From: Thorsellia anophelis DSM 18579 | Lineage (GTDB): Bacteria > Pseudomonadota > Gammaproteobacteria > Enterobacterales > Thorselliaceae | Length of the DNA: 32,195 nucleotides | Reading direction: 5' to 3' | NCBI RefSeq assembly: GCF_900111395.1 | Contig: NZ_FOHV01000032.1 | Coordinates: 1 to 32,195 of the forward strand | Part shown: piece by piece, positions 30,116 to 32,195 of the stretch | Position numbering within the stretch: the stretch's first letter is position 1 | Layout: each line of letters begins with the position of its first letter | Translations under genes and position numbers: made by a program | Notes under the pieces: model-generated | Told to the model about the DNA's origin: nothing | What the model saw: the letters and a program-made list of their open reading frames with translations, nothing else | Database searches by the model: none

Positions 30116-31837
30116 ATGCCTGTTATCAATACTAATATGCTTTCATTGGCTACACAGAATAACTTATTAAAATCAAATAGTGGCCTATCAACTGCAATAC
30201 AACGTTTATCTTCAGGACTTAGAATTAATAGTGCAAAAGATGATGCAGCAGGTCAAGCTATTGCCAATAGATTTACGACAAACATAAAAGGTTTAAATCA
30301 AGCACGTCGTAATGCTTCAGATGGGATATCAATCGCACAAACGGCAGAAGGTGCACTGAACTCAATCAATGATAATGTTCAGCGCATTAGAGAGCTCAGC
30401 GTACAGGCAGCAAATGGCAGCAATAGTGATACTGACCTCAACTCAATACAAGCTGAAATCCGACAGCGCCTAGATGAAATTGATAGAACCGCAGCAGAAA
30501 CACAATTTAATGGCAAAAAAGTCTTAAATGAAGATGGAAAATTAAGATTACAAACTGGGGCAAATGATAACGAAACTGTTAACGTTGATACACAGAAAAT
30601 GGATACAGGTTCTCTTGGTATTCGCTATTTCAATGTGAATGCCTTAGAGAATGTAAGGCCCATAAATAATGAAGAAGCTGGATTTATTACAGGATTACCT
30701 GGTACATTAGCGGAAACCCCAATTATCCGCCAATCAGATTCAGCTAAAGTACTAGATACATTCAATAGACAATATAATTTGAGTCCAGGTACATTAGCAG
30801 CTAGCGAAAAAATTTATACTAATGGGAATAATGAATTTTTTATGCGAATAGGAATCACTCAGCCAAATCCAGATACGACTAGGCTTGAACAATTAAGGTT
30901 ACCTGTTAATACAGTACCAGAAACTTTCTTTTTTGCAAAAATCGACCCTGCAAAGAAAACCAGCCTAACTACTTTTGCTCCCTCTGATTTTACAGTTGAA
31001 ACCTTATACCCTGGACATGTCGGCTCCACAGGCCAATTTTTAGGGCCTAATGGTGAGAGCCATGTTTTAGTTGGTGAAACATTAACTAAAGATGCTACTG
31101 CACTTTTAAATACTTTGCAAAACCTAGGCATTACTCTTCCATACACTGAAAACGTTTTATCAGCTTATGACACTAGACCTTTTGCTGCAATTGCAGGATT
31201 ACCTTTTGATATTCTAAGAAACGAACATGCATCTGAATTTTTACTTACAGATGGCAATAAAATTTATCTATTATTAATTCGTTCTAATGCTGATGCTCCA
31301 GCTGAGGAGCAAGCTGCATTAGGTTTATCAAATGGATTAAATTTGCTTGCCGATATTACACATTACCTTACACCTTCATCAGAATTTAATGAGGTTTCGC
31401 CTCCTGAATATCTGATACTTAACGCAGAACCTATTATAGACCAAATACAGGTAAGTGATCTTTATACATTTACCCTTAAAGAAGAATCTTTATTTCAAGA
31501 TCCATATCCTGAGCCAGGTACAGTATTGACACAGCTTCCTGTAGAGGCTCAAACTGCAAGAACAATTGATCCACTAGCAAAACTTGATAGCGCAATAGGC
31601 AAAATTGACAGTTATCGAGGAGATCTTGGTGCTGTAATGAATCGATTGGAGTCGAGCATCAATAATATTACTACAACATCAAATAATTTAACGGCAGCTA
31701 GGAGTAGAATTGAAGATGCTGATTATGCAATTGAGGTATCCAATATGAGTAGATATCAAATACTTCAACAGGCTGGGACATCAGTCCTCACACAAGCAAA
31801 TCAAGTTCCTGATATGGTGCTTCAGCTGCTTAAATAA
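30116..31837 (+). CDS. fliC: Flagellin with an unusual central domain
   Basis: Flagellin is the filament subunit, exported by the flagellar type III system. The 573-residue protein starts MPVINTNMLSLATQNNL, and its first 175 residues are a conserved D0/D1 region. This includes QRIRELSVQAANGSNSDTDL, the stretch that forms the TLR5 epitope in enterobacterial flagellins. The last 90 residues (from about LAKLDSAIGKIDSYRGDLG to VPDMVLQLLK) are the matching C-terminal helices. The 310 residues between are not a flagellin D2/D3 domain I recognise and are rich in Pro, Phe, Leu and charged residues. AAGGAG precedes the ATG, and a sigma-28 promoter drives the gene. No other flagellar gene is in the window. 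Confidence 0.96.
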   Translation: MPVINTNMLSLATQNNLLKSNSGLSTAIQRLSSGLRINSAKDDAAGQAIANRFTTNIKGLNQARRNASDGISIAQTAEGALNSINDNVQRIRELSVQAANGSNSDTDLNSIQAEIRQRLDEIDRTAAETQFNGKKVLNEDGKLRLQTGANDNETVNVDTQKMDTGSLGIRYFNVNALENVRPINNEEAGFITGLPGTLAETPIIRQSDSAKVLDTFNRQYNLSPGTLAASEKIYTNGNNEFFMRIGITQPNPDTTRLEQLRLPVNTVPETFFFAKIDPAKKTSLTTFAPSDFTVETLYPGHVGSTGQFLGPNGESHVLVGETLTKDATALLNTLQNLGITLPYTENVLSAYDTRPFAAIAGLPFDILRNEHASEFLLTDGNKIYLLLIRSNADAPAEEQAALGLSNGLNLLADITHYLTPSSEFNEVSPPEYLILNAEPIIDQIQVSDLYTFTLKEESLFQDPYPEPGTVLTQLPVEAQTARTIDPLAKLDSAIGKIDSYRGDLGAVMNRLESSINNITTTSNNLTAARSRIEDADYAIEVSNMSRYQILQQAGTSVLTQANQVPDMVLQLLK

Positions 31838-31882
31838 CATCCTCCATGAATGATTACTACGCAGGATGGATAACCTCCTGCA

Positions 31883-32195
31883 GATCGTGCTTAATTCGCT
31901 AGAACTTCTACTAAAGCAGTATTTAACGCGATGCTCGACTTTTAAAATGCGAGATCTGCGATACTTAAAATGGGTCTACCTTGTTCTTTATTGAACAGGG
32001 TGGCCAGCTTGTGTGATAATATTTTCCTGCTCAGCCTATTAGTAAAGCTCAGCATTGTTCTTGCGAATGTTCTTTCAATATTGAATTTTTCAGCAAGTTG
32101 TCCAATTGTACTTTCAATAATTCTTCTTTTATCATTCCAAAAATTCCTAATGTTTTTAGGGAGTTTATCTCTCATGTTTTTCCTAACGGGTGTTT
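31883..32195. mobile_element. One end of an IS982-family insertion sequence
   Basis: The element is inferred from the transposase fragment. The left boundary given is approximate: it must lie between the fliC stop (31837) and the transposase stop (31942), and no terminal repeat or target duplication could be placed. The other end is outside the window. Confidence 0.5.
31942..32195 (-). CDS. IS982-family transposase, C-terminal part (continues past window)
   Basis: The minus-strand frame is open from the right edge of the window to a stop at 31942. About 84 residues are visible; the ATG at 32175 is only an internal codon. The sequence has the C-terminal pattern of IS982 transposases: the KRRIIESTIGQLAEKFNIERT segment with the DDE-domain Glu, then FTNRLSRKILSHKLATLFN and a short hydrophobic end. 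The terminal inverted repeat on this side must lie between 31838 and 31942, but I could not identify it. Confidence 0.82.
   Translation of the reverse strand, partial: TPVRKNMRDKLPKNIRNFWNDKRRIIESTIGQLAEKFNIERTFARTMLSFTNRLSRKILSHKLATLFNKEQGRPILSIADLAF

Noticed and set aside
31861-31881. Hairpin GCAGGA / TCCTGC after fliC as a terminator
   Set aside because: The stem is only 6 bp and no T run follows it.

Overview
The window is AT-rich DNA from a gammaproteobacterium related to Enterobacterales or a neighbouring order. The evidence is tandem MetJ operators in front of metNIQ, a his leader peptide with attenuator in front of hisG, and E. coli-like RimO, QmcA, RluB, DsbB, CnoX, RlmG, AstE and ArgF proteins. 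I cannot name the genus from sequence alone. Most of the window is ordinary chromosome, interrupted by three surface-protein genes and an insertion sequence at the right edge.

Layout. Bases 1-4518 hold the 3' end of a giant surface protein built from about 13 divergent Ig-like repeats of roughly 100 residues. A strong terminator separates it from a MetJ-controlled methionine importer operon, metN-metI-metQ (5030-7690). Two unrecognised genes follow: a 616-residue polytopic membrane protein and a 301-residue single-pass protein. rlmG and astE lie on the minus strand (10873-13341), then rimO and qmcA on the plus strand. Convergent to qmcA is a short minus-strand gene for a lipoprotein with an intimin-like C-terminal domain. 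Its start codon is separated from its reading frame by three copies of an 8-bp tandem repeat, so it looks phase-variable and currently off. rluB, dsbB and cnoX follow (17758-20583).

An AT-rich gap of about 720 bases precedes a second large secreted Ig-like protein (21305-23788) with an intimin/invasin-like C-terminal domain. It ends against a shared bidirectional terminator facing the minus-strand operon hisL-hisG-hisD-hisC, which stops after hisC; hisBHAFI are not here. argF (minus) and a sigma-28-promoted flagellin gene fliC (plus) follow. The right edge carries the 3' end of an IS982-family transposase.

How it fits together. Methionine, histidine and arginine genes provide nutrient supply. 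RimO, RluB and RlmG modify the ribosome. DsbB supports disulfide formation in envelope proteins, which may include the Cys-containing C-terminal domains of the adhesin-like proteins. The most interesting thread is the surface set: two large Ig-repeat proteins, a small lipoprotein with the same kind of C-terminal domain behind a frameshifting repeat, and a flagellin with an unusual central domain.
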